Shown one piece after another: positions 37,383-46,803 of a stretch of 64,000 nucleotides of DNA (its first letter is position 1; every line of letters starts with the position of its first letter). The stretch comes from an uncultured Alteromonadales bacterium (GTDB lineage: Bacteria > Pseudomonadota > Gammaproteobacteria > Pseudomonadales > Cellvibrionaceae). The position numbers were made by a program, and so were the translations under genes. The stretch spans positions 62,001-126,000 of the forward strand of contig CALMJT010000216.1 of NCBI GenBank assembly GCA_937864365.1, given 5' to 3'. The notes under the pieces are model-generated. The model saw only the letters and a program-made list of their open reading frames with translations, was not told the origin of the DNA and searched no databases.

Positions 37383-37783
37383 GTCATCATGGGTAATTGC
37401 GATGATGGTTTTCCTTTGAGCTTGTAACTGAGGAAAAATTTCTGTGTAAAAGTTGAAGTTAGATAACCGGAGTTTCTGGCTCCGGTTATCTTGTCTATGC
37501 TGATTCAACTTGCAGTAAATCCAGTAAGTCACAACTCAATTGGTCTGTATGCTTATTGAATTAGCTGTCGGCTTCGTTAGTTGGTTCACCAACGTAAGCA
37601 ACTCATTTGGCGCGAATTCGGTTGATACCAGCTCAGCTAGTATCAGATCAAAACCGCAGAGGCATTGATCAAATCACCTGGTTTGTTTTCAAACACAATT
37701 CATAAATCCCAACTGATAACGCGCTGGTATTTATATTTAACCGAGCTCAAGCCTAACCAGCAATTAGCCAGCCTTTCTGTGCG
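37383..37783. other. intergenic at island/chromosome boundary
   Basis: A 401-base non-coding region. It contains a perfect hairpin at 37462-37490 (11-bp arms GATAACCGGAG and complement, 7-base loop), listed separately. I see nothing else of note. Confidence 0.5.
37462..37490. terminator. 11-bp perfect hairpin
   Basis: GATAACCGGAG and CTCCGGTTATC enclose TTTCTGG, followed by TTGTCT on the plus strand. It may be the leftover terminator of the gene whose 3' end was lost, since no gene ends near it now. Confidence 0.5.
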
Positions 37784-38212
37784 TTAGTCTTCAATAATTA
37801 ATTGCACGTCGATGTTGTTTTGCGTTGCGTTTGAATACGGGCAAACTACATGTGCTTTATCAACCAACTCTTTAGCGATATCTTTTTCAAGACCATTAAG
37901 TTGAATAAATAACGTAACTTGCAGGCCAAAACCGGTTTCATTCGGACCGATAGCTACCTCGGCGGTTACCGATGAGTCTGTTGATAATTTGATCTTTTGT
38001 TGCTGGGCAACATAGTTCAGTGCACTTAAAAAGCAGGCCGCGTAACCACCGGCGAACATCTGCTCGGGGTTAGTACCAGGACCACCGGAACCACCCAAGG
38101 CTTGTGGTGTTGAAAGCTTAACCGACAGTGCCTTGTCTTCAGACACCGAGGCGCCCTCTCTTCCACCGGTTGACGTAACTTTTGTGCTGTACAAAATCTT
38201 TTCTAATTTCAC
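37784..38212 (-). CDS. ohr: Ohr organic hydroperoxide reductase
   Basis: A 142-residue OsmC/Ohr-family thiol peroxidase. The two redox cysteines are C60 (MFAGGYAACFLSAL) and C124 (HVVCPYSNATQNNI), both in the positions typical of Ohr rather than OsmC. It reduces organic hydroperoxides in the cytoplasm using lipoylated proteins. It is divergent from an AraC-family gene with 119 bases between; the usual partner, the MarR-type OhrR, is absent, so the AraC protein may control it. Confidence 0.9.
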   Translation of the reverse strand: MKLEKILYSTKVTSTGGREGASVSEDKALSVKLSTPQALGGSGGPGTNPEQMFAGGYAACFLSALNYVAQQQKIKLSTDSSVTAEVAIGPNETGFGLQVTLFIQLNGLEKDIAKELVDKAHVVCPYSNATQNNIDVQLIIED

Positions 38213-38331
38213 AATAATCTCCGAATTTGTTCATGTTTGTGGGTGAGTCATTGTTTGACGGTAGAGATTATATTGGTCAATTCAATACTTTTTGCTACTG
38301 TTAATATCATATTCATTGCAGATCGTATTTT

Positions 38332-39156
38332 ATGGTTGATCGATTAGCGGCGCTGTTCGAACATTTTCATGTAAAAGCCCACACATTTCAGACTGGCCAT
38401 ATTTGTGGCAGTAATGTCGTTAATCCGCAAAGCGGGTGTGGGCAACTGCATTTAATAAGAACGGGCAAGGTAGTTGTTTGGCATGGTAAGAAAAAAGCCT
38501 ATACCGTCACCCAACCCAGTCTTTTGTTTTATCCGCGGCCATTAGTACGACATTTCGTTGTTGAAAACGATCAACAAGCACTGTTGTTATGTGCCCATGT
38601 TGCTTTTGTGGGTAACGAAGCCAATCCCATCGCGAACGCGCTACCCGAAAGCCTGTGTTTGCCGCTAAGCTCACTTGTACATTGTGAAAAAATCTTAACT
38701 ATCTTATTTGAAGAAGCTGAAGCGGCCTATTGCGGCAGGCAAGTTGTATTAGATCGTCTTTTTGAGGTGTTGTTAGTGCAATTACTCAGAGAGCTTATGG
38801 AAAGTGGTAGAACCCAGGTCGGAATGCTCGCCGGACTTGCCGACTTCAATTTGAGAAAAGCTTTAGTCGCGATGCATGACAATCCTCAAGAAGACTGGAC
38901 TGTAGAACGCCTTGCAACAAAAGCCGGTATGTCACGCAGTGTTTTTTCAAATTTATTTCGCGAAACGCTCGGCACCACGCCCATGAAATATCTTCAAAAT
39001 TGGCGAATTGGTCTGGTGCAAAAATGGCTCAAAAACGGACAATCAATTAAATTAATTGCTGAAGAAGCCGGTTATCAGAGTGAATCTGCCTTATCGCGAG
39101 CATTTAAGGCCCAGGTTGGCTTATCTTCACGAGAGTGGTTGGCACGAGAAGCCTAA
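38332..39156 (+). CDS. AraC-family regulator with cupin sensor domain
   Basis: A 274-residue regulator. The N-terminal half (about 15-170) is a cupin of the AraC_binding_6 type (QLHLIRTGKVVVWHGKKKAY); the C-terminal half has two HTHs: WTVERLATKAGMSRSVFSNLF and IKLIAEEAGYQSESALSRAF, ending with the usual SREWL. It is divergent from ohr and convergent with the DUF1624 gene. In this subfamily the neighbour is often the target, so control of ohr is plausible but unproven. Confidence 0.82.
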   Translation: MVDRLAALFEHFHVKAHTFQTGHICGSNVVNPQSGCGQLHLIRTGKVVVWHGKKKAYTVTQPSLLFYPRPLVRHFVVENDQQALLLCAHVAFVGNEANPIANALPESLCLPLSSLVHCEKILTILFEEAEAAYCGRQVVLDRLFEVLLVQLLRELMESGRTQVGMLAGLADFNLRKALVAMHDNPQEDWTVERLATKAGMSRSVFSNLFRETLGTTPMKYLQNWRIGLVQKWLKNGQSIKLIAEEAGYQSESALSRAFKAQVGLSSREWLAREA

Positions 39157-39165
39157 TAAGTAAAT

Positions 39166-40362
39166 TTACAAATATTTCGTCCAACTATTTTTATGCATTT
39201 TTTTATACTGCGAAAACCTTTTCGTAGGAAAGTATAAAATCACCATTAAACCGAGCGCTATGATCCAAACCCAGGTTATATTACTGACGCTAATATAATC
39301 ACCGTAATTTGGCTCCATAAATAGTCCAACCAATTTATACATTAATAATAAAACGTATAAATGCAGCAAATAAAAAAACATAGGTGCCGATCCAAAATTC
39401 ACCAAAACTGCCTGCAGTTTGGTGCCCAAATTCGACATCCACAATTTGCATTCAAAAAATCTTAGTACTAAGAACGTTCCCGTTAACGTTAGTAATAAAA
39501 AATTCAGTGAAGGAGGATATTTGGTTAGATTAACCATTGCCTTTAAGCTTTCTAAAGCGGTTTCACCTGTGTGCCACACATAATCTTCGCCGTAGAGGTT
39601 AAAACCTCTAAGAATGAGAAACGAAAGCAATGTTAAACCGGCCATGGCTAACAAGTATTTTTGGCGAGATTGCGGTTTGGTATTTTTGCCGTACAAAGCT
39701 CCGCAGCCGTATCCAATAAAAATTAAACCAATCCATGGCAATGATGGATAACTTACTTTTATGTTAATAAATCCGTCTTTAAGTAGATATCCGCGATCAT
39801 GCAAAATGGTCCATATCGAATAAAGCGACTGGTTTTCGTTAAAACTAATAAACGATAAAGCATTGTGCGTACAAACGATTATCAAACCAATAACAAGTAC
39901 AGGTACCCTACCCAACGGATGCATAACGGCCAGCGCAATCATCGATAAACCTATTGCCCAGATAACCTGTAAATAAATCGTGTGATAGCCGCCAAACCAA
40001 GAAAAGGTCACCAAGGTAATTTCAAGAACGACTAAAAATAGACCTCGCGTAAATAAAAAGCCCTGCAAAGGGCGCGTTGTGTTACCAGAATTCTGATACA
40101 ACCAAGCCGACAAACCCGTTAAAAATACAAATGTGGGCGCGCAAAAATGTGCAGCGATACGACTCCAAAACAATCCGTCACCCGTTTCCTGAATATTCAT
40201 AGGATCAGTAACTTGTTGGTGGAGGAAAAAACGTTCACGCACATGATCGACAAGCATGATGAGCATGACTAGGCCACGTAGCGCATCAATACTGTTAATA
40301 CGACTTTTAAGGGATGTCGCTAATTCAGAGTGTTGGTACTTAAGATCTGTTGCAGAATTCAT
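39166..40362 (-). CDS. DUF1624/HGSNAT-like polytopic membrane protein
   Basis: A 398-residue inner-membrane protein with about ten TM segments. The start RINSIDALRGLVMLIMLVDHVRERFF is the signature of the DUF1624 and heparan-alpha-glucosaminide acetyltransferase-like acyltransferases, with the Asp-Arg and His thought to be at the active site. It would transfer an acyl group across the membrane; the acceptor is unknown. It is downstream of the TonB receptor on the same strand, with a hairpin pair between. Confidence 0.75.
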   Translation of the reverse strand: MNSATDLKYQHSELATSLKSRINSIDALRGLVMLIMLVDHVRERFFLHQQVTDPMNIQETGDGLFWSRIAAHFCAPTFVFLTGLSAWLYQNSGNTTRPLQGFLFTRGLFLVVLEITLVTFSWFGGYHTIYLQVIWAIGLSMIALAVMHPLGRVPVLVIGLIIVCTHNALSFISFNENQSLYSIWTILHDRGYLLKDGFINIKVSYPSLPWIGLIFIGYGCGALYGKNTKPQSRQKYLLAMAGLTLLSFLILRGFNLYGEDYVWHTGETALESLKAMVNLTKYPPSLNFLLLTLTGTFLVLRFFECKLWMSNLGTKLQAVLVNFGSAPMFFYLLHLYVLLLMYKLVGLFMEPNYGDYISVSNITWVWIIALGLMVILYFPTKRFSQYKKMHKNSWTKYL

Positions 40363-40445
40363 TTAAGGTTCGTTACGCTATCAAGACCGTGCCATTACCG
40401 ACTAGGGCTCAATAATTAGAAATCAATGGGTTTAATAAAATTAAA

Positions 40446-40499
40446 GGAAACTCTAATGAACCTAGAGTTTCCTGCGATTAACTCATGGATCAGTTAATC
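40446..40499. repeat. paired-hairpin intergenic element, copy 1
   Basis: Hairpin A (40446-40472) has arms GGAAACTCTA and complement; hairpin B (40476-40499) has arms GATTAACT and complement. The same two hairpins, with compensating changes, recur at 57898-58039. It follows the TonB receptor stop and probably ends its transcript. Confidence 0.7.
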
Positions 40500-40517
40500 A
40501 CAGGCTCCAAAAGTTTG

Positions 40518-42518
40518 TTATAGCTCGAATTTGATCGAAATATTCGCGTTTACACCGTTGCCGGGAGAATGAATGGTATCAACGCCGCTATTACCTAAAT
40601 CAAACACATACTCTATGTCTTCATCGGTAAGATTATTGAGCTGCAATTTAATATTAGCGTAATTAAGTTGATAATCTGCGCTTATATTTAACGTTTCATA
40701 ACCACCGAATTTACCACCAATATTGGCTTCGTTCACGTAATAATCACCTTGAGCGTCAACATGAATGCGAGTTATTAGTTTGGAATTCACTTGGTAATTA
40801 ACACCGATTGATGCCGTATATTCAGGAATACTTCTAAGTTCATTACCGGTGAAATTTGTGTCGGAATCTGAACTTTTAAGAATTTCGGTATCGATAAACG
40901 CAATATTACTCCAATAATTTAGCGTTTGTGTAAGCTCGCCATTAAACGACACATCAATGCCCTGCCGTTTAGTTTCGCCAACGTTTTGCGCTATACCATC
41001 TACCAACACAAATTCATCGGTAGCTTTTTGCTGCCAGTAGGAAATACGAGTTTGTAAATAGGTGCTTAAATTCCATTGAAAACCCAATTCGGCACCATCG
41101 TTGTAAGAAACGTCTCTGGCATTACGATCGCCAGAGGTAAACGCAGCAGAACCAAACGGATGCTGAAAACTTCGACCAAGATTAGCGAAAACATCTACAT
41201 CATCAGTAATCGCGTAGATCACATTAAATTTGGGCTGAATAATGGTACCAAACTTATAAATATCGCTTTGCGCTGCGGTATTTTTATTAGTAAAGTCGCC
41301 GTCAAGTCGGTCGGCTCTAAGCGCCAGATTCCAACGCAGCGTATCACCAATATCTTGTTGAATTTTTATAAAACCGCCGTAATTTTCAAATGTATAATCA
41401 AAATTACGAAGAACATTTGCGGTATCGCGAGTTCGTGTTTGTCCAACAGTACCAAAACGTTGTTCGATAATATCTTGTTGCTCGTAATCAGCGCCCCAAG
41501 TTAATAACCATTGCGGCGTTAAAAACCATTCAAATTCGGACCGAAACCCAAATTGATCTTGATCGTCAAAACGATTTTGCAAGCTACTGCTCTCACTAAA
41601 TCGCACCCAACGCTCACGCTCAAAGTGTTGATAATAGGTTTTTAGGTTGTAATTAAACGTATCGGATATTGCAGAACTAAAATGAAAACTAAGATGTTCG
41701 GTGTCTTTTTCACCACCATCTTGATTGGCGTAGGGTTCTGATCGCGTAGGATTACTCTCGGCAACGGATTGCGATAAGTAACCGGGAGCATCGGCGTCAT
41801 AACTACTTTTACGAGCAATTATTTTAAACTCACTGTTGGACAACAACTGCCAAGCCCATTGGCCGGTAAGGGAATATTTTTCAAGATTGGTGTGGTCCCG
41901 ATAGCCGTCAGATTCCCGGTACCCTAAAGAGTAACTTTGTTTCAACAACCCAGAATCAAAACCAAAATAACCGCTTAATTCTTTTGCGTCGTAGCTGCCG
42001 CCAGAAATTTCGATTTCTTTTGCAGCATCATTGCGAGTGTTTATTTCGTAGTTACCGGCAATATTGTACAAGCCATAACTTGCATCACTAGTGCCTTTAA
42101 ACACCTGTAACGAATCTATCGCCAGTGGAAAAAGTTGATCGAGCTCGCCGTAACCGTTGTGCAAATTACTGGGAATACCATCAATGATCAGTTTTGCATG
42201 GGGCGTGCTGCCATCACCGGCAAATCCACGAATGGCCACATCGGTATTAATAATGCCTTGGTTGTATCTCGCCAAATACGCACCCGGAACCTTGTTAAAT
42301 AATTCTAAGGTGTCATTAACGTGTTCATAGTTAAGCTCGTCCTTGCCAATAATATCCACAGAACCTGCCAAGCCAGTATTTAGTGATTGTGTTGCTTGAC
42401 CAACCACTACCACCGTTTCTAATGCTGGTTTTTCATTTGATATTTGGGTTTGTGCATTGATACTGGTCGAACTCAATATAAGCGCATAAGCAATAACGCT
42501 TTTAGAAGAATAAGTCAC
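40518..42518 (-). CDS. TonB-dependent outer-membrane receptor
   Basis: A 666-residue receptor. Signal peptide at residues 1-22, TonB-box-like ETVVVVG near 34-40, a plug domain (DTLELFNKVPGAYLAR, DVAIRGFAGDG, HAKLIIDGIPSN) and a 22-strand barrel rich in aromatic residues, ending SIKFEL. A Fur-like box lies 35-55 bases before the start, which suggests an iron or siderophore substrate. It stands alone on its strand, with a divergent GlxA-type regulator upstream. Precise ligand unknown. Confidence 0.87.
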   Translation of the reverse strand: MTYSSKSVIAYALILSSTSINAQTQISNEKPALETVVVVGQATQSLNTGLAGSVDIIGKDELNYEHVNDTLELFNKVPGAYLARYNQGIINTDVAIRGFAGDGSTPHAKLIIDGIPSNLHNGYGELDQLFPLAIDSLQVFKGTSDASYGLYNIAGNYEINTRNDAAKEIEISGGSYDAKELSGYFGFDSGLLKQSYSLGYRESDGYRDHTNLEKYSLTGQWAWQLLSNSEFKIIARKSSYDADAPGYLSQSVAESNPTRSEPYANQDGGEKDTEHLSFHFSSAISDTFNYNLKTYYQHFERERWVRFSESSSLQNRFDDQDQFGFRSEFEWFLTPQWLLTWGADYEQQDIIEQRFGTVGQTRTRDTANVLRNFDYTFENYGGFIKIQQDIGDTLRWNLALRADRLDGDFTNKNTAAQSDIYKFGTIIQPKFNVIYAITDDVDVFANLGRSFQHPFGSAAFTSGDRNARDVSYNDGAELGFQWNLSTYLQTRISYWQQKATDEFVLVDGIAQNVGETKRQGIDVSFNGELTQTLNYWSNIAFIDTEILKSSDSDTNFTGNELRSIPEYTASIGVNYQVNSKLITRIHVDAQGDYYVNEANIGGKFGGYETLNISADYQLNYANIKLQLNNLTDEDIEYVFDLGNSGVDTIHSPGNGVNANISIKFEL

Positions 42519-42861
42519 TGCAAAAATCCCTAGATCAAGTTAAGCATACAAAGATGAGAATGATATACATTTCGGTAATTTTTTGGAAGTGACACTTTGC
42601 CGCACCTAACTATTAACCAAGCTCTTCACCATCAACCAAAATCCTTGCGAGTGACCCAGTTTTTGTATTGAACAATCAAGCTAAGTTTGTCCGTTTTTGC
42701 AGCTATTACGTCTTTGAAGACAGAAACGACACTTGCTAGACTTTAGGAAATACTGATTCGGCCCACCATGATTTGATCGATAGCTCCCCTGGTGGGATTG
42801 GAACTAAAAAAATAAAAAGCCAAGAATAAAGAGCTAGAAAATAAAAAAGGCATAAATTGAT
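42519..42861. other. divergent intergenic region
   Basis: These 343 bases separate the TonB receptor and the GlxA-type regulator. They hold the Fur-like box near the receptor and an A-rich leader before the regulator. No gene is seen. Confidence 0.5.
42553..42573. promoter_or_regulatory. Fur-like box before the TonB receptor
   Basis: GATGAGAATGATATACATTTC resembles the Fur consensus (two AATGATA/CATT half-sites around a short centre), but with mismatches. It sits 35 bases before the receptor start. Moderate confidence only; the core is AATGATATACATT. Confidence 0.45.
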
Positions 42862-43821
42862 ATGCAGACAATAAATATTGGCATCATAATTTTTCCTTGT
42901 GCGCAATCTTTGGATATCACAGGCCCCCACGAGGTTTTTTCGTCTGCACAAATTTTTCAGGCAAAGGGCCAGTCATCGCTGCAATACCGCGTTTTTCTCA
43001 TTGCCAAAGATCTAAATCCCGTAAAAATGTCTTCGGGGCTAACCCTTGTCCCCGACTACACGTTTGCAAACTGTCCAAGTTCATTGGACACATTAATTGT
43101 GCCGGGCTCTGAAACGGTTCACGAGGCGTTGGCTGATCTTGATATTTTAAATTTTATAAAATCTAAACATAAAAATGTACGAAGATTAGTGTCGATTTGT
43201 ACGGGCGCTTTTTTTCTGGCGAAGCTTGGATTATTGGACGGCAAAAATGTAACTACACACTGGGCGTATTGCTCAGAGATGAAATCTACTTTCCCACAAT
43301 TATGTATTGATCCAGACTCGCTATACATTAAACAAGATCATATCTATACCTCCGCCGGTGTCACTTCAGGCATGGATCTTTCTCTGGCGTTGGTCGAAGA
43401 AGACTCTGGGAAAAACATCGCCATGAGCGTGGCAAGAAAGCTTGTTATTTTTTACAAAAGGCCCGGCGGACAAAAACAATTCAGTGAATTCATCTTATCG
43501 CAATCACACAGTAATTTTTGCGAATTAATAGATTGGATTTTAGATAATTTATCTACCGACATTTCCGTTGAAACATTGGCGCAGCACGAAAACATGAGCG
43601 CCAGAAACTTTTCTCGAAAATTTAAGCAAGAATTCAATAAAACACCGGCAAAATTTATTGAAAACTTACGCCTGCAACAGGCCAGAGTATTATTAGAAAA
43701 CGAAGCTTTGGCGTTAAAGTCAATTGCAAGAGCGTGTGGATTTAAAAGCGAAGAAAAAATGCGTCGCGCATTTCAAAGAGAACTGAATATCACACCCAAT
43801 GATTATCGCACACATTTTTAG
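42862..43821 (+). CDS. GlxA-type transcriptional regulator (DJ-1/PfpI + AraC HTH)
   Basis: A 319-residue protein. The N-terminal DJ-1/PfpI domain (about 1-190) has the nucleophile elbow RLVSICTGAFFLAKLGLL; the C-terminal AraC domain has two HTHs (VETLAQHENMSARNFSRKF and LKSIARACGFKSEEKMRRAF). Members sense small metabolites such as amino-acid derivatives and activate nearby genes. It is followed 267 bases later by a DJ-1-only gene, which may be its target. Confidence 0.85.
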   Translation: MQTINIGIIIFPCAQSLDITGPHEVFSSAQIFQAKGQSSLQYRVFLIAKDLNPVKMSSGLTLVPDYTFANCPSSLDTLIVPGSETVHEALADLDILNFIKSKHKNVRRLVSICTGAFFLAKLGLLDGKNVTTHWAYCSEMKSTFPQLCIDPDSLYIKQDHIYTSAGVTSGMDLSLALVEEDSGKNIAMSVARKLVIFYKRPGGQKQFSEFILSQSHSNFCELIDWILDNLSTDISVETLAQHENMSARNFSRKFKQEFNKTPAKFIENLRLQQARVLLENEALALKSIARACGFKSEEKMRRAFQRELNITPNDYRTHF

Positions 43822-44088
43822 CCCATAATTAAAAGCAAAAAATCAATAACATATAAATTACACAGCCCAAATATTAGCGTAAATGTTTGGACAGTCTCTT
43901 ACTGTTTTAAAAACACTAGACACATTTTTTGAAAGAGTCAGTAATCCATTATTCACGATTAAATCAGGCATTAATAATAAATCTGTAAAAAGCGTCAATC
44001 GGCTTTAATAAACCAAATTTCGCCAACATTCTTAATTTGAATCTTCACGTAAAGCACTAATCATTAAATCACACAGGATACAATATTC

Positions 44089-44805
44089 ATGCAATTATCA
44101 GAAATCGCTGGCCTCAGACCCGACAAACTCGATAGAAAAGTGGTTAAACCTGCCATTACCAAAACTGTGGGCGTATTAATTTTTCCCGGTTTTGAATTAT
44201 TAGATGTCTATGGCCCCATGGACATGTGGTCCAATATCAACCTAGTTCCAGCCCAGCTCTGGGGAGATGACAAAAATATTGTTGGCGTTGAATTAATTAC
44301 TGTTGCGGCAAAAAATGAGCAAATACCTGCGCACGGCGGCATTAAAACTGTTGCTGATTACAGCTACGAGACTGCTCCCCATATTGATTATCTGATAGTA
44401 CCTGGCGGTTGGGGAGCAGTGCCTTTGGTGGAAGATCAAGCTACCTTAGATTGGATACGCGCGCAGGCACAAAGCGCCGAGATTGTTATGTCTGTTTGTA
44501 ACGGAGCATCATTACTGGCCGCAGCCGGTGTTTTAGATGGCTTACAGGCCACTACCAATAAACTGCTTTGGCGCGAAGCTACAGCTCCCGGACCCAAGGT
44601 AGATTGGGTTAAAAAAGCACGCTGGATTGATTTAGGTAAGATTATTACCTCATCTGGCATTGCTGCCGGTTTAGATATGACTCATGCGGTAATTTCGCGG
44701 CTTTATGGCGAAGACGTAGGAACATGGCTAGAGTTGTGGACTGAATATAAACCCAATCAAGATTGCAAATGGGACCCTTACGCAGAAAAGGCGGGCATAT
44801 TGTAG
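44089..44805 (+). CDS. DJ-1/PfpI-family protein
   Basis: A 238-residue single-domain DJ-1/PfpI protein. Nucleophile motif EIVMSVCNGASLLAAAGVL and the upstream Glu within the FPGFELLDVYGPMDMW segment match the family; IITSSGIAAGLDMTH follows. Such proteins include isocyanide hydratases, amidases and glyoxalase-like enzymes; InhA-like isocyanide hydratases share the DVYGP/ELLD style start. The specific reaction cannot be told. It has its own upstream region after the GlxA-type gene. Confidence 0.78.
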   Translation: MQLSEIAGLRPDKLDRKVVKPAITKTVGVLIFPGFELLDVYGPMDMWSNINLVPAQLWGDDKNIVGVELITVAAKNEQIPAHGGIKTVADYSYETAPHIDYLIVPGGWGAVPLVEDQATLDWIRAQAQSAEIVMSVCNGASLLAAAGVLDGLQATTNKLLWREATAPGPKVDWVKKARWIDLGKIITSSGIAAGLDMTHAVISRLYGEDVGTWLELWTEYKPNQDCKWDPYAEKAGIL

Positions 44806-45284
44806 CAGGCCAAACTGAATTCTCTTGCAACCACAATAGTATGAATAACTAACTCTATCTCTACGACTAGGGGTCTTCATCAGAGTTATTCCTCGATTGA
44901 CCCTGAATCTGCCCCAGCAAGAGCAGTATTCAACGACACAGGGAGGTGTCATGGATTTCACCAACCGCATCATAATAGAGCGTAAAATTTGATAAATTTA
45001 AATTTTTTGTGGTACACCTGTCTAAATAACGCATCAAAATAAATCATTTAGATGAAAAATTTAAAAATAAATCGATAAAAAAATTATTTTACTGGTTATT
45101 ATTTGGCGCCAATAATTATCACCGAACTTATAAACGCACACTTTAAGGTCATAATAACAGCATAAACTTAACTACATTTTGGTGCAATATATATTAAATC
45201 ATTAAATATCAATACGTTATAAAAATAGGCTCAATTTTTGATTGTACAATATCAATTGTAATTCAAAATTATTGGGTAGCTAAC
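44806..45284. other. intergenic leader region of narK
   Basis: A 479-base A+T-rich region. It contains TTGGCGCCAA at 45103-45112 within a longer near-palindrome, and an imperfect hairpin near 44844-44890. Promoter and regulation of narK must lie here; I see no clear sigma-54 element. Confidence 0.45.
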
Positions 45285-46760
45285 ATGAGCCAATCATCAG
45301 GACTGAATCTCTTTTCCTTCTCCGGGAAAATGAAAATTCTTCATCTCAGCTGGATCGCCTTCTTCATTACCTTTGCTGTATGGTTTAACTTTGCTCCGTT
45401 ACTTCAAGCGGTTAAAGCGTCTTTAGGCTTAACAACAGAAGAAGTTAAAACGCTCTTGATTTTAAATGTCGCATTTACGATTCCAGCGCGAATTGTGATT
45501 GGCATGCTTACCGACAAATACGGCCCACGCATCACCTACACTGCGTTGCTGGCGGTTTGTTCTATTCCCTGCTTTATGTTTGCCGTTGCCGATAACTTTG
45601 TCCAAGCGGCAATCGCTCGTTTTGCCTTGGGTTTAATTGGCGCAGGCTTCGTAATCGGCATTCGCTTAGTATCTGAGTGGTTCCCGCATAACGAACTAGG
45701 TACCGCGGAAGGCATTTACGGCGGCTGGGGCAACTTTGGCTCTGCGGCGGCGGCATTCACACTACCAACCGTTGCGGTAATGTTCGGCGGCGATGACGGC
45801 TGGCGTTACGCGATGGGCATTACCGGTTTCATCAGTTTATTTTATGCCTTTATTTTCTGGGCAAATATTTCTGATACACCTAAAGGCTCAACTTATTTCC
45901 GCCCTAAAAACTTAGGCGCTATGGAAGTCACGTCAAAAGGCGACTTTTTCTTTTTAATTATCATGAAGCTACCCATGTACTTTGCGCTAGCGGTACTTAC
46001 TTGGAAGCTTTCGCCAACGGGCGTAAAACTCTTGTCTCAAAATGTGGTTACTGCCATTTATGTTGGCCTTGCCATTTTGTATGTGTATGAATTAATTCAG
46101 GTATGGAAAGTTAATGGCCATATCTTCAAAGAACCCGTACCAGAAATTCATCGCTACAGCTTCAAGCAGGTTGCTGTATTGAATATCTTATACTTTGCTA
46201 CCTTTGGCTCTGAATTAGCCGTAGTTTCTATGTTGCCGCTGTTCTTCTCAGAAACCTTCGAGCTAGACCCTGTAAAAGCGGGCTTGGTTGCCTCGGCGTA
46301 TGCCTTCATGAACTTAATGTCGCGCCCAGGTGGTGGTTGGTTATCCGATAAATTTGGCCGCAAACCAACGCTTTTAATTCTTACCGCCGGTTTAGCCGTT
46401 GGTTACTTCTTGATGGGTAGCGTTGATAGCACCTGGCCACTTTGGTTAGCGGTTGTTGCAGCAATGACCTGTTCTTTCTTTGTACAGTCTGGCGAAGGCG
46501 CTGTGTTTGCGGTGGTTCCTTTAATTAAACGCAGACTTACCGGCCAAATTGCCGGTATGACTGGCGCTTACGGCAACGTGGGTGCTGTTATTTACTTAAC
46601 CGTGTTAACCCTTGTAGATTACAGCCAATTTTTCTACGTAATTGCTGCTACAGCGGTATTAGGTTTTGTTGCCTTATTGTTCCTAGACGAACCTAAAGGA
46701 CAAATTACCGAAGTTGCAGAAGACGGTAGCATCACCATGATTGATGTTGCTAAAAGTTAA
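45285..46760 (+). CDS. narK: NarK-family nitrate/nitrite transporter
   Basis: A 491-residue MFS transporter with 12 TM segments. Family signatures include WFNFAPLLQAVKASLGLT, IPARIVIGMLTDKYGPR, GGWGNFGSAAAAFTLP and SRPGGGWLSDKFGRK, with the conserved Arg of each half for nitrate. It imports nitrate or exchanges it for nitrite. It is followed after a hairpin by a PP2C/kinase gene, the pairing seen in nitrate assimilation operons; nitrate and nitrite reductase genes are not in this window. Confidence 0.88.
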   Translation: MSQSSGLNLFSFSGKMKILHLSWIAFFITFAVWFNFAPLLQAVKASLGLTTEEVKTLLILNVAFTIPARIVIGMLTDKYGPRITYTALLAVCSIPCFMFAVADNFVQAAIARFALGLIGAGFVIGIRLVSEWFPHNELGTAEGIYGGWGNFGSAAAAFTLPTVAVMFGGDDGWRYAMGITGFISLFYAFIFWANISDTPKGSTYFRPKNLGAMEVTSKGDFFFLIIMKLPMYFALAVLTWKLSPTGVKLLSQNVVTAIYVGLAILYVYELIQVWKVNGHIFKEPVPEIHRYSFKQVAVLNILYFATFGSELAVVSMLPLFFSETFELDPVKAGLVASAYAFMNLMSRPGGGWLSDKFGRKPTLLILTAGLAVGYFLMGSVDSTWPLWLAVVAAMTCSFFVQSGEGAVFAVVPLIKRRLTGQIAGMTGAYGNVGAVIYLTVLTLVDYSQFFYVIAATAVLGFVALLFLDEPKGQITEVAEDGSITMIDVAKS

Positions 46761-46769
46761 TTCGGCGTG

Positions 46770-46792
46770 GCCAGCACCTTTTGGGTGCTGGC
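46770..46792 (+). terminator. hairpin between narK and the kinase gene
   Basis: GCCAGCACC and GGTGCTGGC form a perfect 9-bp stem around TTTTG, ending 11 bases before the kinase start. There is only a weak T stretch after it, so it is more likely a transcript-processing or attenuating hairpin than a full stop. It also occludes the kinase ribosome-binding region. Confidence 0.5.
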
Positions 46793-46803
46793 AATAATTC
46801 TTT

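Noticed and set aside
44844-44890. Imperfect hairpin as a further copy of the paired-hairpin family
   Set aside because: Only AATAACT/AGTTATT pair cleanly and the loop is long; similarity to the other copies is too weak.
45103-45112. TTGGCGCCAA palindrome before narK as a sigma-54 or NtrC element
   Set aside because: The GG...GC spacing of sigma-54 promoters and the TGCACCA...TGGTGCA dyad of NtrC are not met; it is recorded only as a palindrome.
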